The notes: generated by a model from the letters alone, not told the origin. A DNA stretch of 64,000 bases from Agrobacterium genomosp. 13 str. CFBP 6927 (GCA_900012615.1 LT009756.1:1576567-1640566); one strand, 5' to 3'; positions 47,246-57,915 are shown, numbered from the stretch's first letter. Translations and numbers: made by a program.

Positions 47246-49057
47246 TTAATCTTCCGCCGCCTCTGCCTTTTCCCGCTCCGCCCGCTCGCGCGCGGTGCGG
47301 GCGGCAACGAGGTCGGCCGGCTGGGCATTGCCGCGGATCAGCGAACGGCCGGCATAGATGCCACCGACGACTTCCATCGCGAAACGTTCCTCGTCACGGT
47401 CGCGGAATTCCTCGACCAGACGGGCCGCATCCTCGCGCTCCTCACCCATGGCGCCCAGCACTTCCTCGCTGAAATTCAGCGCCGATTCCAGCGTCTCGCG
47501 GATCTGGTAATCGACGCCGGCCTTCAGAAGGTCGATGGCGTGGCCGCGGTCATAGGCGCGGGCGAGAACCGGAACCAGCGGGAACTCGTGTTTGACGATC
47601 TCCGCGATCCGCACCGCCGCGTCCTTGTCATCAACGCAGATAAGCACGGCGCGCGCCGTACTCGCACCGGCAGCATGCAGGATTTCCGCCCGCGAGCCAT
47701 CGCCATAATAGACCTTGAAGCCGAATTCCGCCGCATCGCGCACGAAGTCGGCATCCTTGTCGATGAGCGACAGCGTGTAGCCCCGCGCCAGAAGCGGCTG
47801 GCTCACGATCTGCCCGAACCGCCCGAAGCCGATCAGCAGAATGCTGCCCTCGACATTTTCAGGCACATCGAGATCGTCGGTATTGGGAACCGCCGCCGGC
47901 ACCAGCCGGTCATGCAGAATGACCATCAGCGGCGTCAGCACCATGGAGATGATGATGGTCGCAGTCAGGATGGCGTTGGCTTCGCGATCCAGAATACCGG
48001 CACTGACGGCGGCCGAATAGAGCACGAAGGCGAATTCGCCGCCCTGCGCCATCAGCACCGCCCGCTCCAGACTTTCGCGCCGCGTGGTGCCGAGTGCACG
48101 TGCCACACCGTAGATCAGGAAGGCCTTGAGCAGCATGTAACCCGCGACGCTGACGACCACGAGCTGCCAGTTGGAAGCGATGACGGCAAGATCGATCGCC
48201 ATGCCGACGCCAAGAAAGAACAGGCCGAGCAGAATGCCGCGAAACGGCTCGATATCCGCCTCAAGCTGATGGCGGAAGGAGGATTCGGACAGCAGCACGC
48301 CCGCCAGAAACGCGCCCATGGCCATGGAAAGACCGCTGACCTGCATCAGAAGCGCCGAACCGAGCACCACCAGCAGAGCCGCCGCCGTCATCACCTCGCG
48401 CGCACCGGAGGCCGCCAGCAGCCGGAAGAACGGGTTGAGAAGATAACGCCCGGCGAGAATGAGCGCCCCAACCGCAGCAAGCGCGATGCCCACCGAAATC
48501 CAGCGCTCCGAGGGTGTCACATGTTCACCGCCGGAACCGAGAAAGGCAACCAGCGCCAGCAGCGGCACAATGGCCAAATCCTCAAACAGCAGGATGGCGA
48601 TGATGCGCTGACCTTTCAGGCTCGACATGCTGTTGCGTTCCTGCAGCATCTGCATGACGATCGCCGTCGAGGTCAGCACGAAGCCGGTACCGGCGACGAA
48701 GGACATGATGACGGGAAAACCGAGACCGACACCGATCAATGTCAGGCCCGCCATGCAGACCAACACCTGCAACGCACCGAGCCCGAAAATATCCTGACGC
48801 ATCGACCAAAGCCGAGACGGCTGCATTTCCAGCCCGATGATGAACAGGAACATCACCACGCCGAGTTCGGCGATGTGGAGGATCGCCTGCGAATCGGAAA
48901 AGAAACCGAGACCGTAAGGCCCGATCACAAGGCCGGCGGCCAGATAACCCAGCACCGAGCCAAGGCCGATGCGTTTGAAGATCGGCGCAGCCACAACGCC
49001 CGCCGCCAAAAGCACGACCACCTGGGCCAGATCATTTCCGTTCGCTTCGACAGCCAC
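47246..49057 (-). CDS. CPA2-type monovalent cation:proton antiporter (KefB/KefC-like)
   Basis: A 603-residue inner-membrane protein. The first about 390 residues contain 12-13 transmembrane segments of the Na+/H+ exchanger fold (GLVIGPYGLG, FEDLAIVPLL with the conserved Asp, GAFLAGVLLSES). A soluble nucleotide-binding RCK/TrkA-N domain starts near residue 410 with LLIGFGRFGQIV and contains YGDGSR. The C-terminus has a charged coiled tail. Kef-type systems extrude potassium under electrophile stress, gated by glutathione; whether this one is Kef or a general K+/H+ antiporter is unclear. No KefF/KefG partner is adjacent. Confidence 0.9.
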   Translation of the reverse strand: MAVEANGNDLAQVVVLLAAGVVAAPIFKRIGLGSVLGYLAAGLVIGPYGLGFFSDSQAILHIAELGVVMFLFIIGLEMQPSRLWSMRQDIFGLGALQVLVCMAGLTLIGVGLGFPVIMSFVAGTGFVLTSTAIVMQMLQERNSMSSLKGQRIIAILLFEDLAIVPLLALVAFLGSGGEHVTPSERWISVGIALAAVGALILAGRYLLNPFFRLLAASGAREVMTAAALLVVLGSALLMQVSGLSMAMGAFLAGVLLSESSFRHQLEADIEPFRGILLGLFFLGVGMAIDLAVIASNWQLVVVSVAGYMLLKAFLIYGVARALGTTRRESLERAVLMAQGGEFAFVLYSAAVSAGILDREANAILTATIIISMVLTPLMVILHDRLVPAAVPNTDDLDVPENVEGSILLIGFGRFGQIVSQPLLARGYTLSLIDKDADFVRDAAEFGFKVYYGDGSRAEILHAAGASTARAVLICVDDKDAAVRIAEIVKHEFPLVPVLARAYDRGHAIDLLKAGVDYQIRETLESALNFSEEVLGAMGEEREDAARLVEEFRDRDEERFAMEVVGGIYAGRSLIRGNAQPADLVAARTARERAEREKAEAAED

Positions 49058-49131
49058 ACGCCACCCCGTTTAGATTGATAGGACGAGGGTGTTCCCTCGC
49101 CAGATTGCCCGAAAGCGCCAGAACCCTTCTT

Positions 49132-49245
49132 CCGTCATGCCGGACTTGATCCGGCATCCAGCCACGGCGCGTGTGCGCCGTGAAAGACTCTCTCGCGATC
49201 AAGGACTTGATCGCGCTGGACCCCGGATCAAGTCCGGGGTGACGG
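49132..49245. repeat. Palindromic repeat (family C)
   Basis: The left hairpin is ATGCCGGAC-TTGA-TCCGGCAT and the right ACCCCGGACTTGATCCGGGGT in inverse order. The core GATCAAGGACTTGATCGCGC is near-identical to the copy at 46388-46501. Confidence 0.85.
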
Positions 49246-49329
49246 AGTGGGGATGCAACAACATCGCCAAACGCACCGGTTCTTCAAATCCCCTGTCTGC
49301 ATTCTCACGAGGGCGTCTCCCTCCATGTT

Positions 49330-49698
49330 TTACCGGGATAGCGGTTCCCTGCTCAAGCCCTTTTCAGCGAGCTCCCGTTCATAATCGGCAAACAGTGCGT
49401 CACCGGTCTCGCCAAGTTCCCTGAGGTATCTCCAGGTATAGATCCCGCTATCATGGCCGTCGTCGAAGACGATGCGAACCGCATAATTGCCGGTCGCGAC
49501 CATCGAGCGGATGCCGACATTGCGCTTGCCGGGAACGGTGACCTTCTGCCCCGGCCCGTGGCCCTGCACTTCCGCCGAGGGCGAAAGCACCCGCAGCATC
49601 TCGGCGTCAAGCCGGTAGGCGCTGCCGTCGTCGAAGGAAACGGTCAGTTGCCGCCGGTCTTTTGACACTAGCAGCTCGGTCGGCCAGGCATCACTCAT
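49330..49698 (-). CDS. DUF971 protein
   Basis: A 122-residue protein of the DUF971 family, also seen as the N-terminal part of gamma-butyrobetaine hydroxylase. Typical features are W-P-x-E-L near the start, the [14 protein letters not shown] segment, and [18 protein letters not shown] toward the C-terminus. A related domain is found with Fe-S and molybdenum-cofactor genes; here it is divergent from moaA by about 110 bases, an association that fits. Precise function unknown. Confidence 0.88.
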   Translation of the reverse strand: MSDAWPTELLVSKDRRQLTVSFDDGSAYRLDAEMLRVLSPSAEVQGHGPGQKVTVPGKRNVGIRSMVATGNYAVRIVFDDGHDSGIYTWRYLRELGETGDALFADYERELAEKGLSREPLSR

Positions 49699-49810
49699 TT
49701 TTCACTTCCGCAAGCTCGTCATATGCGTCAGAATTACGGACTTGCCTCACGATAGGCAAGCCACTACATCACCGTGTGTGCCAGGGGCATCGCGCAATGA
49801 GGATGGAGAC

Positions 49811-50860
49811 GTGAACAGTTTCCCCGGATCGCTTGAAAGAGCGCAATCCCTGACGGAAAACAACGCACCGATGGTCGACCCCTTCGGTCGGGCGATAAGC
49901 TATCTGCGCGTTTCGGTGACCGACCGCTGCGATTTCCGCTGCACCTATTGCATGTCCGAACACATGACTTTCCTGCCGAAGAAGGACCTTCTGACACTGG
50001 AGGAACTCGACCGGCTCTGTTCCCTCTTCATCACAAGGGGCGTGCGCAAGCTCAGGCTTACCGGCGGCGAACCGCTGGTGCGCAAGAACATCATGTCGCT
50101 GGTGAGGAACCTCGGCCGCCATGTGCGCACCGGCGCGCTGGACGAACTGACGCTGACCACCAACGGCTCGCAGCTTGCCAAATTCGCCGCCGAACTTGCC
50201 GATTGCGGCGTCAGGCGCATCAACGTCTCGCTCGACACGCTGGATGCTGAAAAATTCCGCCAGATCACCCGCTGGGGCGATCTCGACCGTGTGATGGAAG
50301 GGCTGGACGCCGCGCAGGCCGCCGGCATCAAGATCAAGCTCAACGCCGTGGCTTTGAAGGATTTCAACGAGACGGAAATTGCCGAGCTCATGCGTTTCGC
50401 CCATGGTCGCGGCATGGATCTGACCGTCATCGAAACCATGCCGATGGGCGAGATCGAGGAAGACCGGACAGACCGTTATCTGCCGCTCTCCAAGCTGCGC
50501 GCCGATCTGGAGCAAAGCTTCACGCTCATCGACAGCGATTACCAGACCGGCGGCCCCGCCCGTTATGTCACGGTCAGGGAAACAGGCGGCAGGCTGGGTT
50601 TCATCACGCCGATGACCCATAATTTCTGCGAAAGCTGCAACCGCGTCCGCCTCACCTGCACCGGCACGCTTTATATGTGCCTCGGCCAGGATGATGCGGC
50701 CGACCTGCGCACTGCGCTGCGCGCTTCCGACAGCGACGCCTATCTTTCCAGCGCCATAGACGAGGCCATTCTGCGCAAGCCGAAGGGTCATGATTTCATC
50801 ATCGACCGTACGCATAAGCGCCCCGCCGTCGCCCGCCATATGAGCGTGACCGGCGGCTGA
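49811..50860 (+). CDS. moaA: GTP 3',8-cyclase (radical SAM)
   Basis: MoaA starts molybdenum-cofactor synthesis by rearranging GTP. The 349-residue enzyme has the N-terminal radical-SAM cluster [11 protein letters not shown], the SAM motif TGGEPL, and the C-terminal second cluster [11 protein letters not shown]...C. It ends in the functional Gly-Gly tail (SVTGG). The GTG at 49811 gives the N-terminus expected for rhizobial MoaA and has GGATGGAG upstream; an ATG 20 codons later is the alternative. It starts the group moaA, two transporters, mobA, mobB. Confidence 0.94.
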   Translation: MNSFPGSLERAQSLTENNAPMVDPFGRAISYLRVSVTDRCDFRCTYCMSEHMTFLPKKDLLTLEELDRLCSLFITRGVRKLRLTGGEPLVRKNIMSLVRNLGRHVRTGALDELTLTTNGSQLAKFAAELADCGVRRINVSLDTLDAEKFRQITRWGDLDRVMEGLDAAQAAGIKIKLNAVALKDFNETEIAELMRFAHGRGMDLTVIETMPMGEIEEDRTDRYLPLSKLRADLEQSFTLIDSDYQTGGPARYVTVRETGGRLGFITPMTHNFCESCNRVRLTCTGTLYMCLGQDDAADLRTALRASDSDAYLSSAIDEAILRKPKGHDFIIDRTHKRPAVARHMSVTGG

Positions 50861-51013
50861 GCCTGTTTCTCCTTTCCCCACCCATATAAGCGGTTGAATT
50901 ACCGGCCTCGCCGTGTCACGTCTCTTGGCATGGAGGAATGCGCAGTTGCGCCCGGCGGGCAGCCCTTGAGAGGCAATCGGGGCAAGATTGCGCATGGTCT
51001 GGGATCATATGGA

Positions 51014-51982
51014 ATGGCATTGACGGATAATACGCGCGGCGCCCTCTTGATGGCGCTCGCCATGGCAAGCTTCACGGCCAACGACGCGCTGACGAAATCC
51101 GTCACCCCCTACATCAACACCGGCCAGATCATGTTCGTGCGCGGCATCATGACGGTGGTGCTGATCTATATCGCCGCACGGCATTTCGGCGCGCTCCGGC
51201 CCCTGAAAACCCTGCTCAGGCCCATCATCATCCTGCGCTGTCTCTGTGAGGTGACAGCGGCCGTTCTCTATCTGACGGCGCTCGGCCTCATCGAATTTTC
51301 CAACGCTTCGGCCATATTGCAGTCCCTGCCGCTGATCGTGACGCTGGGTGCTGCACTTTTCCTGCGCGAACCGGTCGGCTGGCGGCGCTGGGCGGCAATC
51401 ATCACCGGCTTTATCGGCGTGCTCATCATCATCAGGCCGGGACCGGAAGGCTTCACGTCAGGCGCCCTGCTGGTCGTCGCCTCGCTGGCCGTTACCGCCG
51501 CACGCGATCTTCTGACCCGGAAAATGTATGCCGATGTGCCCTCACTCGCCATCACCGTCGTTACCGCCTTTGTCAACATGGCGGTGGGTGGCCTGCTGAT
51601 CCAGCCTTTCGGCGGCTGGCAGCCGATGAACTTCATGATCCTGTCGCATCTTGCCGGGTCCGCCATTCTGGTGCTGGTCGGCTATCAGGCGATCATTCTG
51701 GCAATGCGAACCGGCGAAATCTCCTTCGTCGCGCCGTTCCGTTACACCAGCCTGCTCTGGGGTTTCATGATCGGCGTGTTCTTCTTCGATGAAAAGATCG
51801 ACAGTTTCACCATCATCGGCGCCATGATCGTCATCAGTTCGGGTCTCTACACCTTCTATCGCGAAAGCCTGCGCAAGCGTTCGCAGATGGCCAAGCGCGC
51901 CGCCGCAACGCCCACGGCCGCAACCACGGTGCGGCCGGCTTCCGTAACGAAAACTGCCGTTACGGAAGAGGCGGGAGAGTGA
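51014..51982 (+). CDS. EamA-type (DMT) transporter
   Basis: A 322-residue inner-membrane protein with ten transmembrane segments in two repeated EamA units, first MALAMASFTANDALTKS and second ALLVVASLAVTAARDL. Conserved family positions LREPVGWRRW and FFFDEKIDSFT end each half. It is probably an exporter or importer of small metabolites; the substrate is unknown. The start is uncertain: an earlier in-frame ATG exists, but the chosen one begins just before the first span. One base separates it from the next transporter gene. Confidence 0.83.
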   Translation: MALTDNTRGALLMALAMASFTANDALTKSVTPYINTGQIMFVRGIMTVVLIYIAARHFGALRPLKTLLRPIIILRCLCEVTAAVLYLTALGLIEFSNASAILQSLPLIVTLGAALFLREPVGWRRWAAIITGFIGVLIIIRPGPEGFTSGALLVVASLAVTAARDLLTRKMYADVPSLAITVVTAFVNMAVGGLLIQPFGGWQPMNFMILSHLAGSAILVLVGYQAIILAMRTGEISFVAPFRYTSLLWGFMIGVFFFDEKIDSFTIIGAMIVISSGLYTFYRESLRKRSQMAKRAAATPTAATTVRPASVTKTAVTEEAGE

Positions 51983-51983
51983 C

Positions 51984-53183
51984 ATGAACAGCGGCCGTTT
52001 TCTTGACCGGACCACCCCGCCCCACATCATCACGCTGGTCGTCATCGCCGGCGTCGCAGCGCTGTGCATGAATGTGTTCCTGCCCTCGCTTGCAGCCATG
52101 GCGCTTTATTTCGAGGTCGATTACGCGGTCATGCAATTTGCCGTATCCGGTTATCTCGCCGCCACCGCCTGCCTGCAGCTCATCATCGGCCCGCTATCCG
52201 ATCTCTTCGGACGCCGCCCGGTCATGCTCGCCAGCATCGCGATCATGATCGTCGCCACCCTCGTCTGCATGCTGGCGCCCAATATTACCGTCTTCATGAT
52301 CGGGCGCGTGGCGCAGGCGGCCGTCGTTTCCGGTTTCGTGCTCGCCCGCGCCATCGTGCGCGACATGGTGCCGATGGAACAGGCCGCCTCGATGATCGGG
52401 TACGTCACCATGGGCATGTCGGTGGTGCCGATGGTCGGCCCGACGGTTGGGGGCCTGCTCAACGACATTTCCGGCTGGCAGTCGAGCTTCGCGCTGCTCG
52501 CCCTCCTCGGCGTCGGCATTCTGGCGCTCGCCTGGTTTGATCTCGGCGAAACCAACCACAACAAATCGGCAAGCTTTTCGCAGCAGTTCCATGCTTGGCC
52601 CGAGCTTCTGCGCTCGCCGCTGTTCTGGGGTTATGCGCTGACCTCGACCTTCTCGTCCGGCATGTTCTTTTCCTTCCTCGGCGGCGCGCCCTTCGTCGGC
52701 AGCGTGCTTTATGGCCTTGCCCCGGCCATGCTCGGCCTGCAATTCTTCTTCATGGCCAGCGGTTACATGCTCGGCAATTTCGTCTCCGGCCGTTATGCCA
52801 GTCAGATCGGCATCACCCGCATGATGCTTTCGGGCAATGTCATCGCCATTGCCGGCATCGTCACGGCGATTGTGCTGATCTCCACGGGGGCGGAAAGCCC
52901 CTATGCGTTTTTCGTGCCGCTCGCCCTCATCGGTGTCGGAAACGGTGTTACCCTGCCGAGTGCCAATGCCGGCATGGTCAGCGTCCAGCCACATCTGGCT
53001 GGCTCCGCCTCTGGTCTCGGCGGCGCCATGACCATTGGCGGCGGCGCAGTGCTTTCGGTACTCGCCTCCTCGGTCCTGTCCAGGGAGGACGGAACCTGGC
53101 CGCTCCTTATCGTGATGCTGGCGACCGGCCTTGTCGCCCTCCTCACCACCTATATCGTAAGGCTGCAGGAGCAGCGGCAATGA
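51984..53183 (+). CDS. MFS multidrug-type transporter (Bcr/CflA family)
   Basis: A 399-residue major facilitator with twelve transmembrane segments. The Bcr/CflA subgroup signs are [12 protein letters not shown] in helix 1, [12 protein letters not shown] in the loop after helix 2 and [11 protein letters not shown] in helix 4. These proton-driven exporters handle drugs, sulfonamides or cysteine metabolites. The gene overlaps mobA by four bases, so its synthesis is coupled to a molybdenum-cofactor gene, perhaps only for chromosomal convenience. Confidence 0.88.
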   Translation: MNSGRFLDRTTPPHIITLVVIAGVAALCMNVFLPSLAAMALYFEVDYAVMQFAVSGYLAATACLQLIIGPLSDLFGRRPVMLASIAIMIVATLVCMLAPNITVFMIGRVAQAAVVSGFVLARAIVRDMVPMEQAASMIGYVTMGMSVVPMVGPTVGGLLNDISGWQSSFALLALLGVGILALAWFDLGETNHNKSASFSQQFHAWPELLRSPLFWGYALTSTFSSGMFFSFLGGAPFVGSVLYGLAPAMLGLQFFFMASGYMLGNFVSGRYASQIGITRMMLSGNVIAIAGIVTAIVLISTGAESPYAFFVPLALIGVGNGVTLPSANAGMVSVQPHLAGSASGLGGAMTIGGGAVLSVLASSVLSREDGTWPLLIVMLATGLVALLTTYIVRLQEQRQ

Positions 53184-53806
53184 CGGCCCCTTCCAGAATA
53201 CCCGGTCTCGTGCTCGCCGGCGGCCTGTCGCGGCGCATGGGCACCAACAAGGCGATGGTGATGCTGGGCGAAACACCGCTGCTTTCCCATGTCATCCGCC
53301 GCATCACCTCACAGGTCTGCGATATCACCATCAATGCGGCAAATGGCTGGGCCGAAAGCTTCGGCCTGCCCGTGCTGCCAGACACCGTAAGCGGCCATGC
53401 CGGACCGCTGGCCGGCGTTCTCGCCGGCATGCGCCATTTCCAAAAGCACGAAGCCGGAGGAAGCCATTTCCTGACGGTGCCCGCCGACAGCCCTTTTTTC
53501 CCCGATGATCTCGTGGCCCGCCTTAGCGAACACATATCGGACAATGCGATCGTCATCGCCGCCTCCAGCGGCCAGCTTCATCCGGTTTTCGCGCTCTGGC
53601 CCGTGGCGCTTGCCGATGATCTGGAAGATTGGCTGAAAAACGATGCGAACCGGCGGATCCGCGCCTATCTGGCACGGCACGTCACCATTGGCATTGCCTT
53701 TCCGCCGCTGGAAACCGCAAAGGGCAGCCTCGACCCTTTCTTCAACATCAACACGCCGGATGAACTGGCCCTGGCGCGAAGCCATCTGGAGAGCCTCGCG
53801 AAATGA
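53180..53806 (+). CDS. mobA: Molybdenum cofactor guanylyltransferase
   Basis: MobA attaches GMP to molybdopterin to form the MGD cofactor of DMSO-reductase-type enzymes. The 208-residue protein has the nucleotidyl-transferase start [28 protein letters not shown], and VPADSPFFP with the metal-binding Asp. The ATG overlaps the upstream stop (ATGA). A frame running through the preceding gene in the same register does not represent its true start. Confidence 0.95.
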   Translation: MTAPSRIPGLVLAGGLSRRMGTNKAMVMLGETPLLSHVIRRITSQVCDITINAANGWAESFGLPVLPDTVSGHAGPLAGVLAGMRHFQKHEAGGSHFLTVPADSPFFPDDLVARLSEHISDNAIVIAASSGQLHPVFALWPVALADDLEDWLKNDANRRIRAYLARHVTIGIAFPPLETAKGSLDPFFNINTPDELALARSHLESLAK

Positions 53807-54327
53807 CGGCACAAAAGGTCTTCGGCATTGCCGGCTGGAAAAACTCGGGCAAGACCGGCCTTGCGGTGCGCATCGTCACCGAGCTGACGGCCCGGGGCTA
53901 CCGCGTCTCCACCATCAAGCACGCCCATCATGATTTCGATATCGACAAGGTCGGCGCCGATAGCTGGCGTCACCGGCAGGCGGGCGCCCATGAGGTCACC
54001 ATCGTCTCCGGCACCCGCTTCGCCATCATGCATGAGTTGCGCGGCGAACCGGAACCCTCCTTCGAGGAAATCCTCTCCCGCCTCGCCCCCTGCGATCTCG
54101 TGCTGATAGAGGGTTACAAATACGAGCCGGTGCCAAAGATCGAGGCGCGCCGGCTGGAGGCGGCGAAAAGCGAACCGCTTGCCGGAAGCGATCCTTATAT
54201 CATCGCCATTGCAGCGGACCATGAGGTGACGGACGCTGCCCTTCCCGTCTTCGATCTCGACGATACCGGCGCGATTGCCGACTTCATCGAGAGGACGGTG
54301 GGGTTGGTGAGGGTAAACCAAGGATAG
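53803..54327 (+). CDS. mobB: Molybdopterin-guanine dinucleotide biosynthesis adaptor
   Basis: MobB is a GTP-binding partner that enhances MobA. The 174-residue protein has a P-loop [11 protein letters not shown] (11-21), the [10 protein letters not shown] segment with metal-binding residues, and [14 protein letters not shown], all diagnostic. It is coupled to mobA through a four-base overlap. It is the last gene of the moaA-mobB group; a repeat follows. Confidence 0.93.
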   Translation: MTAQKVFGIAGWKNSGKTGLAVRIVTELTARGYRVSTIKHAHHDFDIDKVGADSWRHRQAGAHEVTIVSGTRFAIMHELRGEPEPSFEEILSRLAPCDLVLIEGYKYEPVPKIEARRLEAAKSEPLAGSDPYIIAIAADHEVTDAALPVFDLDDTGAIADFIERTVGLVRVNQG

Positions 54328-54357
54328 CGTTTAGGCGCTTCGGCTGCATCCCCACAT

Positions 54358-54473
54358 CCGTCACACCGGCCTTGAGCCGGTATCCAGCCAGCCCAAGTCC
54401 TTGAGCTGAAAGGACTCCTCTCGCCGCGCAGACGCGCGTCGGCTGGATGCCGGATCAAGTCCGGCATGACGGA
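54358..54473. repeat. Palindromic repeat (family C)
   Basis: The left hairpin is ACACCGGCC-TTGA-GCCGGTAT and the right ATGCCGGATCAAGTCCGGCAT. Both arms are self-complementary but use different stem letters, and the CAGCCCAAGTCCTTGAGCTG and GCGCAGACGCGCGTCGGC cores are kept. Confidence 0.83.
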
Positions 54474-54525
54474 GGAGAAGTGGCATGAAGCCGACGCAAG
54501 CTCCCATGATCCCTCACCCCAAAAA

Positions 54526-54554
54526 TGAAAAAGCCGGGCTCTAGACCCGGCTTC
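54526..54554 (-). terminator. Intrinsic terminator of the NlpD-like gene
   Basis: On the minus strand AAGCCGGGTCTAGAGCCCGGCTT is followed by TTTCATTTTT, about 25 bases after the stop codon. Confidence 0.88.
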
Positions 54555-54576
54555 ATCAATCCTTGAGACGCAATAC

Positions 54577-56181
54577 CTATTCAAGGAAACTGGAGGGGTT
54601 CACCGGCGTCGCATCCTTGCGAACTTCGAAGTGAACCTGCGGACGCTTGGCGCTGCCCGTCATGCCGGATGTAGCAATCGTCTGGCCGCGCTGTACTTTC
54701 TGGCCACGTTGCACGTCGAGATTGGCTGCGTTGCCGTAAACCGTGACCTTGCCGTCGTCGTGGCGGACGAGAACCGTGTTGCCGAGCTGCTTCAGGCCGT
54801 TGCCCGCATAGATGACCACGCCGTTTTCAGCGGCCTTGATCGGCGTGCCCTCGGGAACCGAGATGTTGATGCCATCGTTGCGGCTGCCTTCGACATTGTC
54901 GCCGAAATTGTTGATGACAGCGCCGCGGACCGGCCAGCGATATTTGCCGATGCCCGTGGATTCCGGTGCGACGGAAGCCATGTCGGATTTCTTCTCGATA
55001 TCGCTGACGCTTGCCGTGGCGGCGGGCGCCGACGGTGCGGTCGCGGCAGCAGCAGGCGCCTTGTAGGGCTCCGGCTTGGCGGATGCGGTTTCGACTGCCT
55101 TTGCCGCTTCCTTGGCGGGAACGGAGGCCGTCTTGATACCGTCGGTGCCTGCACCCGGCATGGCCAGCGTCTGGCCGACACGGATGCTCTCGTTGGAAAT
55201 GCCGTTGGCGGCTTTCAGTGCGGCGACCGATACGCCGTTTTCACGGGCGATTTTCGCCAGGCTGTCACCCGGCTGAACCTTGTAGCCACCGCTTGGCGGC
55301 AAGGGCTTGCCACCGGGAGGCGTGAGCTTGCCGGCCTCGGAGGAAACCTTGTCACGGGCCACCGCCTGCGACGGCAGCACGGCAACATTCCCCTCGGGGC
55401 TGCGCAGCGGTGTCGGCTGGTCGCCATTGCGGTTGAGCGCGATGTTGCCGGCCGCATCCTTGGCGGCGTTGCGGACCTGACCGAATTTCGGAATGAGGAT
55501 CGACTGGCCGGCCTGCGCCGAAGAGGCTGTCTTCAGACCATTGACCCGCAGCAGTTCCTTTTCAGGAACGCCGTAGCGGTTGGACAGGGTCGTGATGCTT
55601 TCACCGGGACGCAGCGTCACCGAGGAAGCGCCATCCGTATGCCAGCCATTCTTGTCGGAGCGGACGGTTGCGGTGGTGAGATTGTCGGCGACGGGAGCGG
55701 CGGCCTGCTGCGCTGGCGCTGCGGGAGACGGCGCAGCCTGTCGCTGTGCGGATGGGAAAGGCTGGGCCATGGCTTCGTTGCGCGTCGCCGGATCTCGGCT
55801 CGCCACCGCTGTCGGCGCCGACAGTTCGGAGCGCTGAACCGGAGAGGCGGAAGCCGAGCGGGCCGTCGAAGGCTGCACGTTGCCGCCATAACCGCCGGAC
55901 TGCGGATAGGAGTTGCCAGCCATGTTCTGGTTGGCGTAACCGCCCTGCGGCGCGGCAGAGGCGTAACCGCCATTCATGTCGCCCTGCGGAACAGGGGCCT
56001 GCCCGTAAGCACCACCACCCTGCCGGGTTGGAATTGACGCCGTCGTCATCTGATCCGGTCCACTGGAAAAGAGGCCGCTGAACCGCGTTGCATCCGAGCT
56101 ACAGCCCGTTGCGACGCTTGCCAGCAATGCCGCTGCGAACATTTTTGCGACTGATTTTCCGATTTTAGACGAATGTCTCAT
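54577..56181 (-). CDS. NlpD-like lipoprotein with LysM and degenerate M23 domains
   Basis: A 534-residue cell-envelope lipoprotein: the signal ends in the lipobox SVATGC (Cys27), then a long Gln/Gly/Pro/Ser-rich linker, LysM 1 at about 186-232, LysM 2 at about 300-343 and a LytM/M23 domain at about 415-534. Zinc-binding positions are changed: the first His-x-Gly-x-Asp reads NDGIN (Asn435, Asn439) and the His-x-His reads QVH (Gln515, His517). Such degenerate LytM proteins (NlpD, EnvC) do not cut peptidoglycan but activate amidases during division. Its place after pcm and surE is typical of nlpD. The start may instead be two codons earlier. Confidence 0.9.
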   Translation of the reverse strand: MRHSSKIGKSVAKMFAAALLASVATGCSSDATRFSGLFSSGPDQMTTASIPTRQGGGAYGQAPVPQGDMNGGYASAAPQGGYANQNMAGNSYPQSGGYGGNVQPSTARSASASPVQRSELSAPTAVASRDPATRNEAMAQPFPSAQRQAAPSPAAPAQQAAAPVADNLTTATVRSDKNGWHTDGASSVTLRPGESITTLSNRYGVPEKELLRVNGLKTASSAQAGQSILIPKFGQVRNAAKDAAGNIALNRNGDQPTPLRSPEGNVAVLPSQAVARDKVSSEAGKLTPPGGKPLPPSGGYKVQPGDSLAKIARENGVSVAALKAANGISNESIRVGQTLAMPGAGTDGIKTASVPAKEAAKAVETASAKPEPYKAPAAAATAPSAPAATASVSDIEKKSDMASVAPESTGIGKYRWPVRGAVINNFGDNVEGSRNDGINISVPEGTPIKAAENGVVIYAGNGLKQLGNTVLVRHDDGKVTVYGNAANLDVQRGQKVQRGQTIATSGMTGSAKRPQVHFEVRKDATPVNPSSFLE

Positions 56182-56488
56182 ACGCATGACTCGATCTACA
56201 CTGACGCCAACCCGCCGCATCGACATGCGATCCGGCACAAACTTCACTTCTTGCAAGGCCCATTTCCCGAGGTGGGGAAAACCATGCGTCGATGTTTATG
56301 ATTAAAGCGCGTTAGTGTTACCACGCCGTTAAAACGTTAAGCCGCTTGGCGCTTTTTTGACACTTCGATAACCATGACGAAAACGATGCGCGCCATGCCT
56401 GGACAATAATAATAATGAAAATCAAACAGTTGTGGTAATTTAGAACTTTCGAAGACAAAAATGGAACGTCTTCAAAATTTTCATTTTG
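56182..56488. other. AT-rich promoter region of the NlpD-like gene
   Basis: About 300 bases, relatively AT-rich from 56280 on, separating pcm from the NlpD-like gene. No gene is seen. It suggests that the NlpD-like gene has its own promoter in addition to read-through from surE-pcm. Confidence 0.5.
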
Positions 56489-57142
56489 TTACAAATGACG
56501 CGCAATATGGGTGCTGAGCGGCAGATAGGGCGCATCGAACAGCTCTTCCTTTTCGAAGCGGCTGCCGGTCTTGGAAAAGCGCGTCATCACACAGCGATCA
56601 TCGTCAAGGATGATCGGCGCGATCATCATGCCGCCGGAGACGATCTGTTCGGCAAAAAAGCGGGGCATGGTGGTAAAGGCCGCCGTGGAGACGATGCGGT
56701 CGAAGGTGCCCTCGCCCACAAGCCCGTTGCTGCCATCCGCCTGGCGGATCACGACATTGCGGATGGAAAGATCATCCAGACAGTTCTGTGCCTGCTGCAC
56801 CAGCGTCCTGTAACGCTCCAGCGAAAAGACGCGCTCCACCCGACGCGCGATGATCGCCGTCATGAAACCGCTGCCGGTGCCGATTTCCAGCACGCGCTGG
56901 CCCGGCTTCAATTGCAGGCGAGCAAGGATTTTCACAGCCATGTCGGCGCCTTCCATGAAGGCGCCGCAGTCGATCGGGATCGTCCGGCTGGAATAGGCAT
57001 CGGCCGCAAATTGCGGCGGCACGAATTTGGAGCGCGGCGTCTGCTCCACAGCCGTCAAAAGGTCGAGGTCGGAAATTCCCTCGCCTCTCAGCCGGAGAAC
57101 GAGAGCGGCAAAACCTTCCTTTTCGACCATGGCAGATTTCAA
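56489..57142 (-). CDS. pcm: Protein-L-isoaspartate O-methyltransferase
   Basis: Pcm methylates isoaspartyl residues so that damaged proteins can be repaired. The 217-residue SAM enzyme has the SAM-binding [13 protein letters not shown], an FSLERY segment, and the pre-motif IPIDCG. In E. coli the latter motif reads QTIS. It overlaps surE by four bases (ATGA). Confidence 0.92.
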   Translation of the reverse strand: MKSAMVEKEGFAALVLRLRGEGISDLDLLTAVEQTPRSKFVPPQFAADAYSSRTIPIDCGAFMEGADMAVKILARLQLKPGQRVLEIGTGSGFMTAIIARRVERVFSLERYRTLVQQAQNCLDDLSIRNVVIRQADGSNGLVGEGTFDRIVSTAAFTTMPRFFAEQIVSGGMMIAPIILDDDRCVMTRFSKTGSRFEKEELFDAPYLPLSTHIARHL

Positions 57143-57915
57143 TCGGCGACTCCGAATCCAAGCGCTTGCGCAACCCGATCCTTGACCGTGTAATCCGTCA
57201 GGTCAAGCTTTAGCGGCGTGACCGAAATTTTGCCGTGCTTCAGGGCGTGGATATCGGTGCCTTCGCGGAACGTGCCGAGCCGCTCGCCGAAACGCAGCCA
57301 GTAATAGGGAAAACCACGGCCGTCCTGGCGTTCTTCCACCGTCAGGCCGAAATCGAGCTTGCCCTGCCCGGTCACGGACACGCCCTGCACATCCTTGGGC
57401 GCACAATTGGGGAAATTGAGATTGAGGAAGGTGCCATCAGGCAGATCGACATTCATCAGCTTGCGCAGCAGGTCCGGGGCATAGGTCTCCGCGACTTCCC
57501 ACGGCACGACACGGCCTTCGGCATGGCTGAAGGCCTGGCTGAGCGCAAAGGACCGCACGCCCTGCAGCGTGCCTTCGATGGCGCCCGCAATCGTGCCGGA
57601 ATAGGTCACGTCATCGGCCATGTTGGCGCCGGCATTGACGCCTGACAGCACCAGGTCGGGCTTCTCAGGCAGAACTTCGCGAATGCCCATGATGACGCAA
57701 TCGGTCGGTGTGCCGCGCAGCGCATAATGCTTGTCGGAAACTTTTCGCAGGCGCAGCGGTTCGGAAAGCGTCAGCGAATGAGCAAGACCGCTCTGATCGG
57801 TCTCGGGCGCGACGATCCAGACATCGTCGGACAGCGTGCGGGCGATACGCTCCAGCACGGCCAGACCCTCGGCGTGAATACCGTCGTCATTCGTCAGCAA
57901 AATCCGCATGTTCAT
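57139..57915 (-). CDS. surE: Survival protein SurE (5'/3'-nucleotidase)
   Basis: SurE is a metal-dependent nucleotidase and exopolyphosphatase important in stationary phase. The 258-residue protein begins [17 protein letters not shown], with the metal-binding NDDG, and keeps [33 protein letters not shown], and the LNLNFPN segment. An ATG two codons later could also serve as start. Together with pcm and the NlpD-like gene it forms the classic stationary-phase unit. Confidence 0.95.
   Translation of the reverse strand: MNMRILLTNDDGIHAEGLAVLERIARTLSDDVWIVAPETDQSGLAHSLTLSEPLRLRKVSDKHYALRGTPTDCVIMGIREVLPEKPDLVLSGVNAGANMADDVTYSGTIAGAIEGTLQGVRSFALSQAFSHAEGRVVPWEVAETYAPDLLRKLMNVDLPDGTFLNLNFPNCAPKDVQGVSVTGQGKLDFGLTVEERQDGRGFPYYWLRFGERLGTFREGTDIHALKHGKISVTPLKLDLTDYTVKDRVAQALGFGVAD

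Noticed and set aside
47540..49078. 512-residue plus-strand frame over the antiporter gene
   Set aside because: His/Gln/Asp/Arg-rich shadow with no membrane segments or known motifs; the minus-strand antiporter is certain.
49699..49810. Molybdenum-cofactor riboswitch before moaA
   Set aside because: The leader is only about 110 bases and I could not find the conserved element; it remains possible but unsupported.
52595..53179. Extension of the mobA frame back into the transporter gene
   Set aside because: The frame is open by chance; mobA begins at the ATGA overlap with MTAPSRIPG, the expected N-terminus.
56335..56356. Plus-strand terminator (AAGCCGCTTGGCGCTTTTTT)
   Set aside because: The stem has a bulge and no plus-strand gene lies upstream; probably chance in an AT-rich promoter region.
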